Below are positions 55,479 through 63,743 of a stretch of DNA of 64,000 bases, one piece after another (the first letter of the stretch is position 1; the number at the start of each line of letters is the position of its first letter). The stretch spans positions 1,787,501 to 1,851,500 of the forward strand of contig NZ_JQFJ01000002.1 in NCBI RefSeq assembly GCF_000763945.1. The letters are read 5' to 3'. This DNA comes from Sphingopyxis sp. MWB1 (GTDB taxonomy: Bacteria; Pseudomonadota; Alphaproteobacteria; Sphingomonadales; Sphingomonadaceae). The notes below the pieces were generated by a model, which saw only the letters and a program-made list of their open reading frames with translations, had not been told where the DNA came from and ran no database searches. A program made the translations under genes and the position numbers.

Positions 55479-57797
55479 ATGGCTAGCCGCAAAGCCGCCA
55501 AGGCAAAGGCTGATTGGCGCATCGTTTTTCGCCAAAGCATCACCCGGTCACTTGTGATCGGAGGCGCGATTGTGCTTGGGTTATTTTCGCTCTTTCTGAC
55601 GCTCGCCTTATTGACCCATGATGGCAATGACGCCGCCATTCATACCGCCGCGGGCGGGTCGCCCAGCAACTGGATGGGCCATGCGGGCGCCTGGGCGGCG
55701 GATTTGATGCTGTTTATAGGGGGCGCTGCCGCTGCGCTTTTTCTGCCGCTGTTTGCGATCATGGCGTGGCGGCTGTGGCGCGCAACGCCGCAGCCTTATT
55801 GGAAACGCCAGCTTGCCTTGGCCTTTCTGGCCATGTTGCTTGTCGGCCTGGCCGCCCAGCTTTGGTCCCCCGACACCGAAACATCGCTTCCCGCTGGCTG
55901 GGGGGGCATATTGGCGCTCGTGCTGGGTCGGGGGATTGCGCCCTGGTTCACCCAGATGGGCGATCCGGGCGCCGCCCTTGCGCGCATGGGGACCATCGCC
56001 TTTTTCGCGGCCCTGGGCCTTTGGCTAGGCTGGCGCGCCCTGCGGCTGGAAAAAGGCTGGGCGTCACGCCTTCGCCTTCCCACGGCAGAGGGTCGCCGCA
56101 CTGCCGAACCTGCCGGCGCTTCCGCCCCTGAAGCCGACTCGCAAATTGCTCCGCCCACCGAACGCCCTGCCCGTCCCCGCCCGCGCGCCGAGCCTATGGA
56201 GCGCGCGCCACCCGAAATCACCGATCCGGCCGCACGGGCGGCACCTTCGCGGCCGCAGCCCAAGCCGCAGCCCGAACTGTTCACCAATTATGAATTGCCG
56301 TCGATCGAACTGCTGTCGCCCGCGCCCGAAGGGCCGGGCGGACAGATCGACAAGGCCGGGCTGGAGCGCAATGCCCGCTTGCTCGAATCGGTTCTGGAGG
56401 ATTTTCAGGTCAAGGGCGTCATCACCGCCGTCCGGCCCGGCCCGGTCGTTACCATGTACGAGCTGGAGCCAGCCCCCGGAACCAAGGCGAGCCGGGTCAC
56501 CAATCTGGCCGATGATATCGCGCGGAACATGTCGGCCATGTCGGCCCGCATCGCCCCCATACCGGGGCGCACGGTCATCGGCATCGAACTGCCCAATGCC
56601 AAGCGCGAGGCAGTGGTCCTGTCCGAAATGATCGGCAGCGCCCTGTTTCAGGAGCAGACGGGTGCGCTGCCCATTATTCTGGGCAAGAATATCAGCGGCG
56701 ACCCTGTCATCGCCGACCTTGCCCCCATGCCCCACCTGCTGATCGCGGGGACCACGGGGTCGGGCAAGTCGGTCGGGCTGAATGCGATGATTCTTTCGCT
56801 TCTTTATCGCCTGGGTCCTGATCAGGTGAAGATGATCATGATCGACCCCAAGATGCTGGAACTCAGCGTCTATGACGGCATTCCGCATTTGCTCGCGCCG
56901 GTGGTGACCGAACCCAAGAAGGCGGTGCGCTCGCTCAAATGGGCGGTTGAACAGATGGAGGACCGCTATCGGATGATGTCGTCGCTGTCGGTCCGCAATC
57001 TCGCGGGTTATAATGACAAGGTGCGCGCGGCGCTTGCCAAGGGCAAGTCGCTCGGCCGGCGCGTCCAGACCGGCTATGATCCCGAGACGGGCCAGCCGAT
57101 CTATGAAGAAGAAACGCTCGATTATCAGCCGCTGCCACAGATTGTTGTCGTCGTTGACGAGCTTGCCGATCTGATGATGACCGCGGGCAAGGAGGTGGAA
57201 TTTCTGATCCAGCGGCTCGCGCAAAAGGCGCGCGCGGCGGGCATCCACCTGATCTTGGCGACCCAGCGCCCCTCGGTCGACGTCATCACCGGCGTCATCA
57301 AGGCGAATTTGCCGACCCGCATCAGCTTTCACGTCACGTCCAAGATCGACAGTCGCACGATCCTGGGCGAAGCGGGCGCCGAACAGCTGCTGGGCAAGGG
57401 CGACATGCTCTATGTTCCCGGCGGCAAGCAGCTTACGCGTATTCATGGCCCCTTTGTGTCTGACGACGAAGTGCGCAAGGTCGCCGATCATTGGCGCGCG
57501 CAGGGTCGCCCCGACTATATCGAAAGCGTTACCGAAGACCCCGAGGATGGCGGCTTTGCCATGGAAGGCGCGCCCGCGGGCGGTGACAGCGCCGAAGACC
57601 GCATGTATGCCAAGGCGTGCCAGATCGTGATCGACAGCCAAAAGGCCTCGACAAGCTGGCTGCAGCGCCAGCTTCGCATCGGCTATAACAGCGCGGCGCG
57701 CCTGATCGAGCGGATGGAGGAGGAAGGGCTGGTCAGCCCGCCCAACCATGTCGGCCGCCGCGAAGTTCTGACCGATCAATATGGGCAGTCACAATAA
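55479..57797 (+). CDS. ftsK: DNA translocase FtsK
   Basis: A 772-residue protein with about four N-terminal TM helices, a Pro/Arg-rich linker (about 205-265), a RecA-like motor with Walker A GTTGSGKSVGLN and Walker B IVVVVDELADLMM, and a C-terminal winged-helix gamma domain (ASTSWLQRQLRIGYNSAARLIERMEEEGLVSPP) that reads KOPS sequences. It acts at the septum to pump chromosome termini. The linker is short compared with E. coli FtsK, normal for alphaproteobacteria. GGGG and a start ATG at 55479 fit; the longer frame upstream is antisense to the hydroxylase. Confidence 0.96.
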   Translation: MASRKAAKAKADWRIVFRQSITRSLVIGGAIVLGLFSLFLTLALLTHDGNDAAIHTAAGGSPSNWMGHAGAWAADLMLFIGGAAAALFLPLFAIMAWRLWRATPQPYWKRQLALAFLAMLLVGLAAQLWSPDTETSLPAGWGGILALVLGRGIAPWFTQMGDPGAALARMGTIAFFAALGLWLGWRALRLEKGWASRLRLPTAEGRRTAEPAGASAPEADSQIAPPTERPARPRPRAEPMERAPPEITDPAARAAPSRPQPKPQPELFTNYELPSIELLSPAPEGPGGQIDKAGLERNARLLESVLEDFQVKGVITAVRPGPVVTMYELEPAPGTKASRVTNLADDIARNMSAMSARIAPIPGRTVIGIELPNAKREAVVLSEMIGSALFQEQTGALPIILGKNISGDPVIADLAPMPHLLIAGTTGSGKSVGLNAMILSLLYRLGPDQVKMIMIDPKMLELSVYDGIPHLLAPVVTEPKKAVRSLKWAVEQMEDRYRMMSSLSVRNLAGYNDKVRAALAKGKSLGRRVQTGYDPETGQPIYEEETLDYQPLPQIVVVVDELADLMMTAGKEVEFLIQRLAQKARAAGIHLILATQRPSVDVITGVIKANLPTRISFHVTSKIDSRTILGEAGAEQLLGKGDMLYVPGGKQLTRIHGPFVSDDEVRKVADHWRAQGRPDYIESVTEDPEDGGFAMEGAPAGGDSAEDRMYAKACQIVIDSQKASTSWLQRQLRIGYNSAARLIERMEEEGLVSPPNHVGRREVLTDQYGQSQ

Positions 57798-57916
57798 GGG
57801 AACGGAACCTTCGGCAGGTTCCGCGACTTGAACAGCATCCGACCGTCAGGTTCAGCGCATGTTCAATGGCTTGCGACACAATGACCGACAATATTTTTTC
57901 AAGGATGACAGATTCC

Positions 57917-58576
57917 ATGAAAGCAACATCGTTTCGTCCCCTGCTGACGCGCGCAGCCGCCTGGTCGCTGGCGCCGGTTACTGCCGCCGCGCTGGCCGCC
58001 AGCCTTCCCGCCACGGCGCAATCGTCGAGCGCCTTGTCCTCGGTTCAGGCACATCTGAAACAGACCAATTCGATGACCGCCGATTTTGTCCAGACCGATC
58101 GCAACGGACAAAGGTTGAACGGCACTTTGACGCTGAAGCGTCCGGGCAAGATCCGTTTCCAATATCAGAAGGGCATCCCCCTGCTGATTGTGGGCGACGG
58201 CAGCCGGCTGACGATGATCGATTATGAAGTGAAGCAGGTGCAAAGCTGGCCGGTGAAAAATTCGCCGCTCGGCGCGCTGCTCGATCCCGACCGCGACCTT
58301 TCCAAATATGCGAAAATCATTCCCACCGGAAATGACGCGGTGGTCAGCGTCGAGGTGAAAGACCCCAAACGCCCCGAATATGGCACGATCACCATGGTCT
58401 TCGTGCGCGACGGGTCTGCCCCGGCGGGGCTGCGGCTGCGTGGCTGGGTGGCGCTCGATTCGCAGAATAATCGCACGCGAATCGACCTTTCGAACCAGAA
58501 GTTCAACGTGCCGGTCGCCGATTCCGCCTTTCGCTGGACCGATCCCCGCCCCAACCGGCGCGGGCGTCCCGGCTGA
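57917..58576 (+). CDS. lolA: Outer-membrane lipoprotein carrier LolA
   Basis: A 219-residue periplasmic chaperone that carries lipoproteins from LolCDE to the outer membrane. A signal peptide (AAALAASLPATA) leads to the LolA fold: SMTADFVQTDRNGQRLNGTLTLKRPGKIRFQYQKG and GLRLRGWVALDSQNNRTRIDLSNQKFNVPVADSAFRW. It follows ftsK, an arrangement common in alphaproteobacteria. The start is MKATSF; MTDSMKATS at 57905 is an alternative. Confidence 0.92.
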   Translation: MKATSFRPLLTRAAAWSLAPVTAAALAASLPATAQSSSALSSVQAHLKQTNSMTADFVQTDRNGQRLNGTLTLKRPGKIRFQYQKGIPLLIVGDGSRLTMIDYEVKQVQSWPVKNSPLGALLDPDRDLSKYAKIIPTGNDAVVSVEVKDPKRPEYGTITMVFVRDGSAPAGLRLRGWVALDSQNNRTRIDLSNQKFNVPVADSAFRWTDPRPNRRGRPG

Positions 58577-58600
58577 AGCCCCTCATATCGTCAAGAAACA

Positions 58601-58634
58601 GGGCGCTCCCGCAGGAATCGGGGCGCCCTTTTTT
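58601..58634 (+). terminator. Rho-independent terminator after lolA
   Basis: GGGCGC pairs with GCGCCC across a 16-nt loop-like segment, followed by a six-T run (TTTTTT). It closes the ftsK-lolA unit. Confidence 0.8.
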
Positions 58635-58639
58635 CGGTG

Positions 58640-58870
58640 AGCCGACCCACGCCATCGACAAAGTGCAAACTGAGGGAAAGAGGGCCTGTTTCGTTCAGCT
58701 TTGCGACAGGGAAAAAGGTCTATTCCCACATTCGAAGGCACCGATATGGCTTTTCCGGATTTGGGTTTCCCCCTGTTGCCCCACCGGATACCGGCCCGGA
58801 GCCTTCTTTCAAGAGCGTGACGAACGCTGACCTTGAACCCCCGTTCCACCGCCCCTGGGACGGGGGTTTA
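58640..58870 (+). ncRNA. Candidate small RNA between lolA and the molybdopterin-binding gene
   Basis: The 359-bp gap 58577-58935 lacks a convincing gene. It contains a series of hairpins (CCGG-ATA-CCGG; AGCGT-GACGA-ACGCT near 58815-58829) and ends in a strong 13-bp stem (58837-58849 with 58857-58869) plus a short T-run. It begins after the lolA terminator, so it would need its own promoter, which I did not identify clearly. It does not carry SRP RNA or tmRNA hallmarks. Confidence 0.3.
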
Positions 58871-58935
58871 TGATTCGTCCCCTGCGCCCATCCGCCAATG
58901 CTTGTTTTGTCGCGTAACGCCGGTAAGGCAGGGAC

Positions 58936-59694
58936 ATGAGCGATCAACGCATCTGGACCGCCGCCATATTGGTCATCGGGGATGAAATCCTTTCCGGCCG
59001 TACCCAGGACAAGAATGTCGCCCAGATAGCGACCTGGCTCGATGTCCAGGGAATCCGCCTTCGCGAAGCGCGTATCGTTCCCGATGTGGAGGAAGAAATT
59101 GTCGCGGCGCTGAACGCGCTGCGCGCCCGCTATGATTATATCTTCACCACCGGCGGGATCGGTCCGACCCATGATGACATCACCGTCGATGCTGTCGCGC
59201 GGGCGCTGGGCGTCGAAGTGATTGTTCATCCCGATGCACGCGCGATTCTGGAACGCTATTATGAAAGCCGCGGGGGCCTGACGGACGCCCGGCTCCGCAT
59301 GGCGCGCACGCCTGCGGGAGCCGAACTGATCCCCAATCGCATGTCCGGCGCCCCCGGCATTCGCCTTGGCAATCTGTTCATCATGGCGGGGGTGCCGCAT
59401 ATCACCGCCGGAATGCTCGACGCACTCACCGGCGAGCTGGAGGGTGGCGCCCCGCTGGTCGCCCGCACCATTGGCGCCTGGGCCCCCGAAAGCGAGGTTG
59501 CCGATATATTGCGCAAGGCCGAGCGCGACCATGCCGGTATTGCCATCGGCAGCTATCCCTTTTTCCGTGAAGGCCGGACGGGCGCCAATTTCGTCGTGCG
59601 CGGAACGGACGGCACAGCGGTCCATGCCTGTGTCACCGCCTTGGGCGCTGCGATTGAAGGTGCCGGCTATGCGGTGACGGACGGCGGCATCTGA
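58936..59694 (+). CDS. Molybdopterin-binding (CinA N-terminal/MoaB-type) protein
   Basis: A 252-residue protein of the MoCF/CinA-N type: AAILVIGDEILSGRTQDKNVAQIATWL, the TTGGIGPTHDDITVDAVARALG motif, and AGVPHITAGMLDAL. It lacks the C-terminal nicotinamide-deamidase part of full CinA. Such single-domain proteins are annotated as competence/damage-inducible or molybdopterin-binding; a specific function is not established. The last 28 bp overlap the convergent MFS gene. Confidence 0.88.
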   Translation: MSDQRIWTAAILVIGDEILSGRTQDKNVAQIATWLDVQGIRLREARIVPDVEEEIVAALNALRARYDYIFTTGGIGPTHDDITVDAVARALGVEVIVHPDARAILERYYESRGGLTDARLRMARTPAGAELIPNRMSGAPGIRLGNLFIMAGVPHITAGMLDALTGELEGGAPLVARTIGAWAPESEVADILRKAERDHAGIAIGSYPFFREGRTGANFVVRGTDGTAVHACVTALGAAIEGAGYAVTDGGI

Positions 59695-60926
59695 TCGCCG
59701 GGCGGGGGGCCATCTTCATGGCCGCGCGTCACACGCGGCAGGCGGCGCAACATGGCAACCGCGGCCAATCCGAACAGCGCAGCCACGATGAAGGCGGCAC
59801 CCGGAAAATGAACCGGCGCCCCTTCGGCCGTGAAATAGGCCATGGTCCCGGTGAGCAGCATCGGCGCCGCAATTTGCCCCAAGCCCATGGCCATCGCCGA
59901 AATGCCCTGCACCTCGCCCTGCGTGTCCGCGCTGGCGCGGCGCGACATCAGCGCCATCAGCGAGGGTTGTACCGGTGACTGAAAGGCAATGGGAAGCAGC
60001 AACAGAAAGGCACCCAGCGTCGATTTGACAAAGGCATAACCGATGAAGATGCCTACCGCGACCATCAGGCCCAGAGTCGCCGCATCGCGCTCGCCAAACC
60101 GCCGGACCATCGGCCCGACGAGGAATATCTGCCCCAGCGCGATCATCACCCCGACGACGGCGAGGCTGGCGCCAATCATTCCCGGCGTCCAGCCCAGCTG
60201 CGCCATGCAGTAAAAGCTCCACGTCATCGGATAGACCAGGCTGGCAATCTGCCACAGCACCAGCACCGACGCGACGCCCCCCATTCCAGGCAACGCCCGC
60301 ATCGAACGCCAGGCGCCCAGCGGATTGGCACGCCGCCAGTCGAAACGCCGCCGCCGGGAGACCGGCAAGGTTTCGGGAAAGATGAAATAGCCGTAGAACA
60401 TATTCGCCGCCGCAAGGAGGGCCGCCACGACAAAGGGCGCGCGTGGGCTCATTTCCCCCAGAAAGCCGCCGATCACCGGCCCGGCGACGAAGCCCACACC
60501 AAAGGCCGCGCCCACAAAGCTGAAATTGCGCGCGCGCTCTTCGGGGGCCGTGATGTCGGCGATGGCCGCCTGCGCCGCGGCATAGCTGCCCCCAAATATG
60601 CCCGACAGCGCCCGTGCCACGAAAAGCCAGGGCAAGGTTTCGACGATGGTCAGCAAGGCATAGTCGATGGCAAGCCCCGCGAGCGACAGCAGCAAAATCC
60701 GCCGCCGCCCGAAATGATCGGACAAATTGCCGAGCAGCGGGGAAGCAATAAAGGTCGCAACCGCCATCACCAGCCCGATCCACGCGCCCACTTCTATGGC
60801 GCGCGGCAGGTCCAGCTCGCCCACCTCCATGACGAGTTGCGGAAGGACCGGCATGATGATGCCGAAACCGACCGCATCGAGGAAGATGGTCGCGATGATA
60901 AAGGGAATGGTGCGCGCTGCGGTCAC
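59667..60926 (-). CDS. MFS transporter, TetA-like (TCR family)
   Basis: A 419-residue 12-TM antiporter. The family motifs are GIIMPVLPQLVMEVG near the N-terminus, ASPLLGNLSDHFGRRRILLLSL (motif A) and ARALSGIFGGSYAAAQAAIADITAPEERARNFSFVGAAFGVGFVAGPVIGG (motif C). It is like tetracycline/proton exporters of the TetA group, but substrate cannot be inferred, and without a TetR neighbour resistance is doubtful. Confidence 0.9.
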   Translation of the reverse strand: MTAARTIPFIIATIFLDAVGFGIIMPVLPQLVMEVGELDLPRAIEVGAWIGLVMAVATFIASPLLGNLSDHFGRRRILLLSLAGLAIDYALLTIVETLPWLFVARALSGIFGGSYAAAQAAIADITAPEERARNFSFVGAAFGVGFVAGPVIGGFLGEMSPRAPFVVAALLAAANMFYGYFIFPETLPVSRRRRFDWRRANPLGAWRSMRALPGMGGVASVLVLWQIASLVYPMTWSFYCMAQLGWTPGMIGASLAVVGVMIALGQIFLVGPMVRRFGERDAATLGLMVAVGIFIGYAFVKSTLGAFLLLLPIAFQSPVQPSLMALMSRRASADTQGEVQGISAMAMGLGQIAAPMLLTGTMAYFTAEGAPVHFPGAAFIVAALFGLAAVAMLRRLPRVTRGHEDGPPPGDQMPPSVTA

Positions 60927-60973
60927 ACGGCCGCTCCGTTCGATCAGGAAAAGAAACGCAAATCTATCGGCAA

Positions 60974-61047
60974 TGGAGCGGGTGAAGGGAATCGAACCCT
61001 CGTCGTAAGCTTGGGAAGCTTCTGCTCTACCATTGAGCTACACCCGC
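60974..61047 (-). tRNA. tRNA-Gly (anticodon CCC)
   Basis: A 74-nt cloverleaf with encoded CCA: acceptor GCGGGTG/CACCCGC, D-arm GCTC/GAGC, anticodon loop TTCCCAA (anticodon CCC) on the stem GAAGC/GCTTA, and T-arm with GTTCGATTC. The outermost anticodon-stem pair (27-43) is a G-A mismatch. The 3' end points to the MFS gene. Confidence 0.97.
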
Positions 61048-61274
61048 ATTTCAAGCCCATGCGCTACGCCATCGAATCCGGCGCAGATCATGCGTTGGAA
61101 TAGCTGCGGCTCTATCCACGGAATGCAGCCGCGCATCAAGCGTTTTTCTGATATGTCAGCAGGGGCGCCAGCGAATTTCGCTGAACGCCGGAGGAGGACA
61201 AGATCGTCCGGGCCGAGGTGGCGAAGCGTTACGTGCGGGCACCCCGGATGGGCGCCCGCTGCCGCACGACGGCC

Positions 61275-62051
61275 TCAGTAAATTTCGACCCAATTGTTCG
61301 TGGCAACAAATTCATCTGGCGCGCCCCGGCACAGGAGTCCTTCCCGCTCGGCGCTTGCTCCCCCTTTTCTGAGCGTCCAGATATAGACTTTGCAGTCAAA
61401 TCCATAGCGCTGTTCGAGGCCTTGCATCGTGATTGTGCCCGTGGATACGGTTCCCTCCCAAGTCACGGCATCGCCTGCTTCCATCGCGGCCAGCTTCTTG
61501 ACCCAGGCATGGGGGTTGCCCTGCAGTTCGGAATAGAAAAACAGCTTTGCCCAACTGTCATAGGAATAGCTTCCCTCGCAGTCAGAGCAGAAAACCTTGC
61601 CAAATTCGTTGAAGGCCGCTTTTTGCGCTTTGATCTCTGCCGGCACGGGAATTTGATCGGGGCGCGCATAGCGTCCCGCTCGGCGCGCGACACCCGAGCC
61701 CTTTTTGACATCGCCCCCTTCGGGCGACGAGGCATCGTCCTGCTCCCCCTGACGGCAGGCGGCAGCAGAGGCTTCAGCCACCGCATTTTCGCGGGCGCTG
61801 TCGCCGACATCGCGCACGGCCGCATCAGCCGCAGCCCGCGCCGCAGCCTTTTTCCCGGTAATGGCAGCGACGCCAGCCGCCCCCAGCAATTTGCCAAAGC
61901 GCTTGCCGAAGACCTTTCCATTGGGGGACGCCGCGACGCACGCCTCCTCCTTCGCAAAGGCGGGCGCGGCCCCGGCGGGCAGAAAGAGAAAGCCGAGCAC
62001 GGCCATGCTTGTCAACGGCCGCAGCCGCAGCGAGATCGAAAGGAGGGACAT
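61275..62051 (-). CDS. Secreted protein of unknown function
   Basis: About 258 residues from MSLLSISLRLRPL, with a signal peptide (SMAVLGFLFLPAGAAPAFA). The mature chain has an Ala/Arg-rich coiled segment (KVFGKRFGKLLGAAGVAAITGKKAAARAAADAAVRDVGD) and a C-terminal part with several Cys (KVFCSDCEGSYSYDSW, GFDCKVYIWTL, GLLCRGAPDEF). No family is recognised. The Cys pairs could form disulfides in the periplasm. It lies between a tRNA gene and the HerA-like ATPase gene, same strand. Confidence 0.7.
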   Translation of the reverse strand: MSLLSISLRLRPLTSMAVLGFLFLPAGAAPAFAKEEACVAASPNGKVFGKRFGKLLGAAGVAAITGKKAAARAAADAAVRDVGDSARENAVAEASAAACRQGEQDDASSPEGGDVKKGSGVARRAGRYARPDQIPVPAEIKAQKAAFNEFGKVFCSDCEGSYSYDSWAKLFFYSELQGNPHAWVKKLAAMEAGDAVTWEGTVSTGTITMQGLEQRYGFDCKVYIWTLRKGGASAEREGLLCRGAPDEFVATNNWVEIY

Positions 62052-62196
62052 CGGATTTCTCCATCGCCAGATTGCGGGCTGCCCCTGACAGCGGTGCGAC
62101 GCGGTGGCTTGCCCCATGCGGCAAAGCGCGACGCAGCGACGGCCGATGCGCCGCCGCTGCGACAAAAGCTGACAGGGGCACGACGGAGATTCGGCG

Positions 62197-63678
62197 TCAG
62201 TCGGCCTCGGTCGTCAATCCCAGTTCGGGGATACCGATGGAGCGGCGCCCGCCGAAATCGGCGCGGACGACAACCGCCCCCTGTTTTTCCATATATTCGA
62301 CGAGTCGGCGTACCCGTCCCGGCGAGCGGGTGCCATAGGCGCGGCCCAGCGCATCGTCATCGGGGCATGGCGCGCCCTCGATCGCCGCCCGGGCGATGAG
62401 GATGAAGGGCGCCAGCATATCATCCGGGAGGCGCGCGGCGGCGGCGAGCAAATCCGACCAGCGCGGATCGGCGGGATCGAAGACGCCGCCCTTGGCAAGG
62501 GCAAAGCGGCGCCGGAACGCGGGAAGATCCAGCGGAACGCGGCCCAGTCGCTGCATCCGGCAGCGCACCGAGAAATCCTGATAGAGAAAGGATTCGGGGT
62601 GAAAGGCGCAGTCGGGATCGGCGAGCATATCACGAAGCGCTGCCGCAATCACCGCTTCGGTTTCAGCGGCATCAGCCTCCGCCTGGGCTTCATCGACTTG
62701 ATGCGCCGCTGCAGCTTCTCTTCCCTCTTCTCCGTCCTCCTGACGCGCGGCGATTTGTTCGATCAACGCTTCGGCGGCGACGGGCGGGGGTGCCGGTGCG
62801 GGGCGCGGTGGCGGTTCGGCCGCATCCATTTCAGCAAAAAGCATCGCATGAAGATCTTCGGGTTCAGCCTGCGGGAGAGGAAGAAGATCATGCGTGCCGC
62901 TGCGCGCGCTGGTCCGGGTCGCGCCGATGCGGATCGATACAGGGCGCCGCGCAATGGCCGGCCCCAGCCCCAGAAAGGAACCGCGTTCCAGATCGCGGAT
63001 CATTTCCGCCTGCCGCCGCTCCATGCCCAGCAAATCCGCCGCGCGCGCCATGTCGATATCGAGGAAGGTGCGCCCCATCAGGAAATTGCTCGCCTCTGCC
63101 GCGACATTTTTGGCGAGCTTGGCAAGCCGCTGCGTCGCGATTGCGCCAGCAAGGCCGCGCTTGCGCCCACGGCACATCAAATTGGTCATCGCCGACAGGC
63201 TGGCGCGGCGCACCGTGTCGCTGACATCGCCCGAGGCGCTGGGAGCGAACATCTGCGCCTCGTCGACGACCACCAGCGCGGGATACCAATGTGCGCGGGG
63301 GGCATCGAACAGGGCGTTCAGAAAGGCCGCTGCGCAGGTCATTTGTGCCTCGACCTCCAGCGTGTCGAGCGTCAGGATGACCGAGACGCGATGCTCGCGA
63401 ACCCGTGCAGCGACGGTCGCAATCTCACGCTCATTATAATCCCCGCCGTTGACGACGACATGGTCATAGGCATCGGCGAGGGTGACAAAATCGCCTTCGG
63501 GATCGATCACCAATTGCTGGACCAGCCCCGCGCTTTCCTCGAGCATGCGGCGCAAAAGATGCGATTTTCCCGAACCCGAATTGCCCTGGACGAGCAGGCG
63601 GGTGGCCAGCAGTTCCTGCATATCCATGCGCACGGGCTGTCCCGCCGCGTCGCTTCCGATTTCAATGCTGGTGCTCAC
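62197..63678 (-). CDS. HerA-like/DUF87 ATPase
   Basis: A 493-residue P-loop ATPase: Walker A QGNSGSGKSHLLRR, Walker B ALVVVDEAQMF, and the TQRLAKLAKNVAAEASN segment of HerA/DUF87-type hexameric helicase motors. A variable, Pro/Glu/Ala-rich linker (about 300-355) leads to a helical C-terminal region. HerA enzymes pump DNA with NurA or act in defence with other nucleases; neither is adjacent here. GTG start with GGGG upstream. Role unclear. Confidence 0.85.
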   Translation of the reverse strand: MSTSIEIGSDAAGQPVRMDMQELLATRLLVQGNSGSGKSHLLRRMLEESAGLVQQLVIDPEGDFVTLADAYDHVVVNGGDYNEREIATVAARVREHRVSVILTLDTLEVEAQMTCAAAFLNALFDAPRAHWYPALVVVDEAQMFAPSASGDVSDTVRRASLSAMTNLMCRGRKRGLAGAIATQRLAKLAKNVAAEASNFLMGRTFLDIDMARAADLLGMERRQAEMIRDLERGSFLGLGPAIARRPVSIRIGATRTSARSGTHDLLPLPQAEPEDLHAMLFAEMDAAEPPPRPAPAPPPVAAEALIEQIAARQEDGEEGREAAAAHQVDEAQAEADAAETEAVIAAALRDMLADPDCAFHPESFLYQDFSVRCRMQRLGRVPLDLPAFRRRFALAKGGVFDPADPRWSDLLAAAARLPDDMLAPFILIARAAIEGAPCPDDDALGRAYGTRSPGRVRRLVEYMEKQGAVVVRADFGGRRSIGIPELGLTTEAD

Positions 63679-63743
63679 CCCCCTGCCCCTATCGTCGCAC
63701 CCTGCCATTGACAACCAGCACCGCTCGCTGTCGGATGACAGGG

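Noticed and set aside
58640..58870. SRP 4.5S RNA or 6S RNA after lolA
   Set aside because: The conserved SRP loop and the 6S closing-stem layout are absent; I keep only a generic small-RNA candidate.
59667..60926. Tetracycline resistance determinant
   Set aside because: The TetA-like motifs are family-wide and no TetR or resistance context is adjacent, so a specific drug claim is not supported.
60974..61047. G-A mismatch in the tRNA-Gly(CCC) anticodon stem as a pseudogene sign
   Set aside because: The rest of the cloverleaf is intact with encoded CCA, and I believe this form is usual for alphaproteobacterial tRNA-Gly(CCC).
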